This document shows, piece by piece, positions 62,794-64,000 of a stretch of 64,000 nt of DNA (its first letter is position 1; every line of letters begins with the position of its first letter). A program made the position numbers and the translations under genes. The stretch is from Rhizobium sp. 18065 (GTDB taxonomy: Bacteria; Pseudomonadota; Alphaproteobacteria; Rhizobiales; Rhizobiaceae): positions 186,001 through 250,000 of the forward strand of contig NZ_CACSJP010000004.1 in the NCBI RefSeq assembly GCF_902706095.1, in the 5' to 3' direction. The notes beneath the pieces were generated by a model that ran no database searches, had not been told where the DNA came from, and was given only the letters and a program-made list of their open reading frames with translations.

Positions 62794-63722
62794 CCGGATC
62801 CGAACTCACGGCAAAACCGAGCCTTCGCCAATGGCTGCTCTCCGACCGGCCGCAGTCGCGCTGGCAGGCCCGTTGCGGCCGCCTCTACATGATCTGGAGG
62901 CGGTTTTCGGAAAATCGCCTGGCGCTGCTCGGTCTCGCCATCCTGATCGCGTTGTTGTTTGTTGCCGCCTTTGCCGATGTTCTGGCGCCGCATTCGCCGG
63001 TACAGGGCGACCTGCGCAACGCGCGCCTGCTGCCGCCGGGGACCGAAGGCTATCTGCTCGGCACGGATGACCAGGGTCGCGATATCATGTCGCGGCTGAT
63101 CCATGGCTCGCGCCTGACACTGTTCGTCATCGCGCTGGTCGCGATCATCGCCGCGCCGATCGGGCTGATTGTCGGGACCGTTGCCGGTTATGCCGGCGGA
63201 TGGGTCGATGCGGTGCTGATGCGCATCACCGACATTTTTCTCGCCTTTCCGAAACTGGTTCTGGCGCTGGCGCTTGTCGCAGCCCTTGGTCCCGGTATCG
63301 AAAACGCGGTGCTCGCCATCGCGATCACATCATGGCCGCCCTATGCGCGTATCGCGCGCGCCGAAACGATGACCTTCCGCAATTCCGACTATATTTCGGC
63401 GGTCAAACTGATGGGGGCGTCGCCGCTGCGCATCGTGCTCTTCCACATCATTCCGCTCTGCATGTCGTCGCTGATCGTGCGCGTGACGCTCGACATGGCG
63501 GGCATCATCCTGACCGCTGCCGGCCTTGGTTTCCTCGGTCTCGGCGCTCAGCCGCCGCTGCCCGAATGGGGCGCGATGATTGCGTCGGGTCGCCGTTTCA
63601 TCCTCGACCAATGGTGGGTTGCCGCCATGCCGGGCTTTGCCATCCTGATCGTTTCGCTCGGCTTCAACCTTTTGGGCGACGGCCTGCGCGATGCACTCGA
63701 TCCGAAGGAGGCCGGCCAATGA
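62790..63722 (+). CDS. dipeptide-type ABC transporter permease (DppC-like)
   Basis: The 310-aa partner permease has a DppC-type N-terminus (RRFSENRLALLGLAILIALL), LLGTDDQGRDIMSRLIHGSR, an EAA loop DYISAVKLMGASPLRIVLFH and GFLGLGAQPPLPEWGAMIAS. It overlaps both neighbours by 4 nt, so the four importer genes are tightly coupled. Confidence 0.94.
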   Translation: MTGSELTAKPSLRQWLLSDRPQSRWQARCGRLYMIWRRFSENRLALLGLAILIALLFVAAFADVLAPHSPVQGDLRNARLLPPGTEGYLLGTDDQGRDIMSRLIHGSRLTLFVIALVAIIAAPIGLIVGTVAGYAGGWVDAVLMRITDIFLAFPKLVLALALVAALGPGIENAVLAIAITSWPPYARIARAETMTFRNSDYISAVKLMGASPLRIVLFHIIPLCMSSLIVRVTLDMAGIILTAAGLGFLGLGAQPPLPEWGAMIASGRRFILDQWWVAAMPGFAILIVSLGFNLLGDGLRDALDPKEAGQ

Positions 63723-64000
63723 CGCCACTCCTGACGGTCGAAAATCTGCGGGTCAGCTTCCCGACCCGCACCGGCACGATCGAGGCCGTGCGTGGGGTGA
63801 ATTTCACCCTCGGCAAGGAACGGCTCGGGATCGTTGGCGAATCCGGTTCCGGCAAATCGCAGACCGGGCGCGCCATCATGGGGCTGACGCCCGGCCATGC
63901 GCGGATCACCGCGGATCGTCTGGCGTTCGGCGACATCGATCTGCTCAAGGCATCGGCCTCGCAGCGTCGAAACCTGCGCGGCAAGCGGCTGGCGATGATC
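63719..64000 (+). CDS. dipeptide-type ABC ATPase (DppD-like), N-terminal part
   Basis: The first 94 codons are present before the window ends. The peptide opens MTPLLTVENLRVSFPTRTGT and has Walker A GESGSGKSQ followed by TGRAIMGLTP, typical of DppD/OppD. The ATG overlaps the permease stop. The signature and Walker B motifs lie beyond the window. Confidence 0.92.
   Translation, partial: MTPLLTVENLRVSFPTRTGTIEAVRGVNFTLGKERLGIVGESGSGKSQTGRAIMGLTPGHARITADRLAFGDIDLLKASASQRRNLRGKRLAMI

Overview
This 64 kb window comes from the chromosome or a large secondary replicon of a GC-rich alphaproteobacterium, most likely a member of the Rhizobiaceae. The evidence is the rhizobial order of myo-inositol genes (iolC-iolD-iolE-iolB), a PccR/ScfR regulator divergent from a propionyl-CoA carboxylase gene, a PhyR-NepR-EcfG general stress response module with its GGAAC-N16-CGTT promoters, many binding-protein-dependent ABC importers, and GC-rich palindromic intergenic repeats of the kind common in rhizobia. 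No rRNA, tRNA, CRISPR array, prophage or insertion sequence was seen.

Layout. 1-4.7 kb: end of iolC, then iolD, iolE, a small membrane-protein gene and iolB, followed by a DUF3833 gene. 4.7-16.3 kb: a nitrogen-compound cluster. A LysR regulator, an aminotransferase and a flavoprotein run leftward. An agmatinase-family ureohydrolase, an amino-acid ABC importer without its own ATPase, and a complete polyamine-type ABC importer run rightward. A Phd/VapC toxin-antitoxin pair sits inside the second importer's gene set. 16.3-27.7 kb: propionate and branched-chain amino acid catabolism (methylmalonyl-CoA mutase, pccA, pccB, the divergent regulator pccR, a 3-hydroxyisobutyryl-CoA hydrolase), interrupted by a group of small genes of unknown function and a YghU-type GST. 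27.8-31.4 kb: a 2-hydroxyacid dehydrogenase and a split Rieske oxygenase locus. In that locus the [2Fe-2S] domain and the mononuclear-iron catalytic domain are on separate, divergently transcribed genes, next to a GST-like gene. 31.4-39.5 kb: a general stress response island with phyR, two nepR genes, ecfG, an HWE-type histidine kinase, CsbD, DUF883, two DUF1328 genes and other small genes. It carries eight EcfG-type promoter matches, all with a 16-nt spacer. 39.7-42.7 kb: pntA and pntB transhydrogenase. 42.9-43.9 kb: an AbiEii-type nucleotidyltransferase with an unrecognised 88-aa partner. 44-47.6 kb: a partial non-phosphorylating L-fucose (or similar deoxysugar) pathway with an IclR regulator. 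47.6-64 kb: an amide/peptide catabolic region with a TetR regulator, two tandem YtcJ-type amidohydrolases, a NylB-like serine hydrolase, a polyamine-type ABC importer, an amidase-signature enzyme, an M19 dipeptidase and a dipeptide-type ABC importer that runs off the end.

The strongest candidate for an undescribed system is the split Rieske locus at 28796-31363. The catalytic protein has lost its cluster-binding loops but keeps the iron ligands. The neighbouring protein keeps the Rieske motif but lacks the iron site. A GST-like protein with a degenerate glutathione motif is co-transcribed with the latter. This recalls the NdmC/NdmD/NdmE caffeine N7-demethylase, but here no reductase is fused or adjacent. 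Second come the concentration of EcfG promoters around two nepR genes, and the NylB-like/amidase/ABC catabolic region. All calls rest on reading the sequence and on recalled family knowledge; no searches were run.
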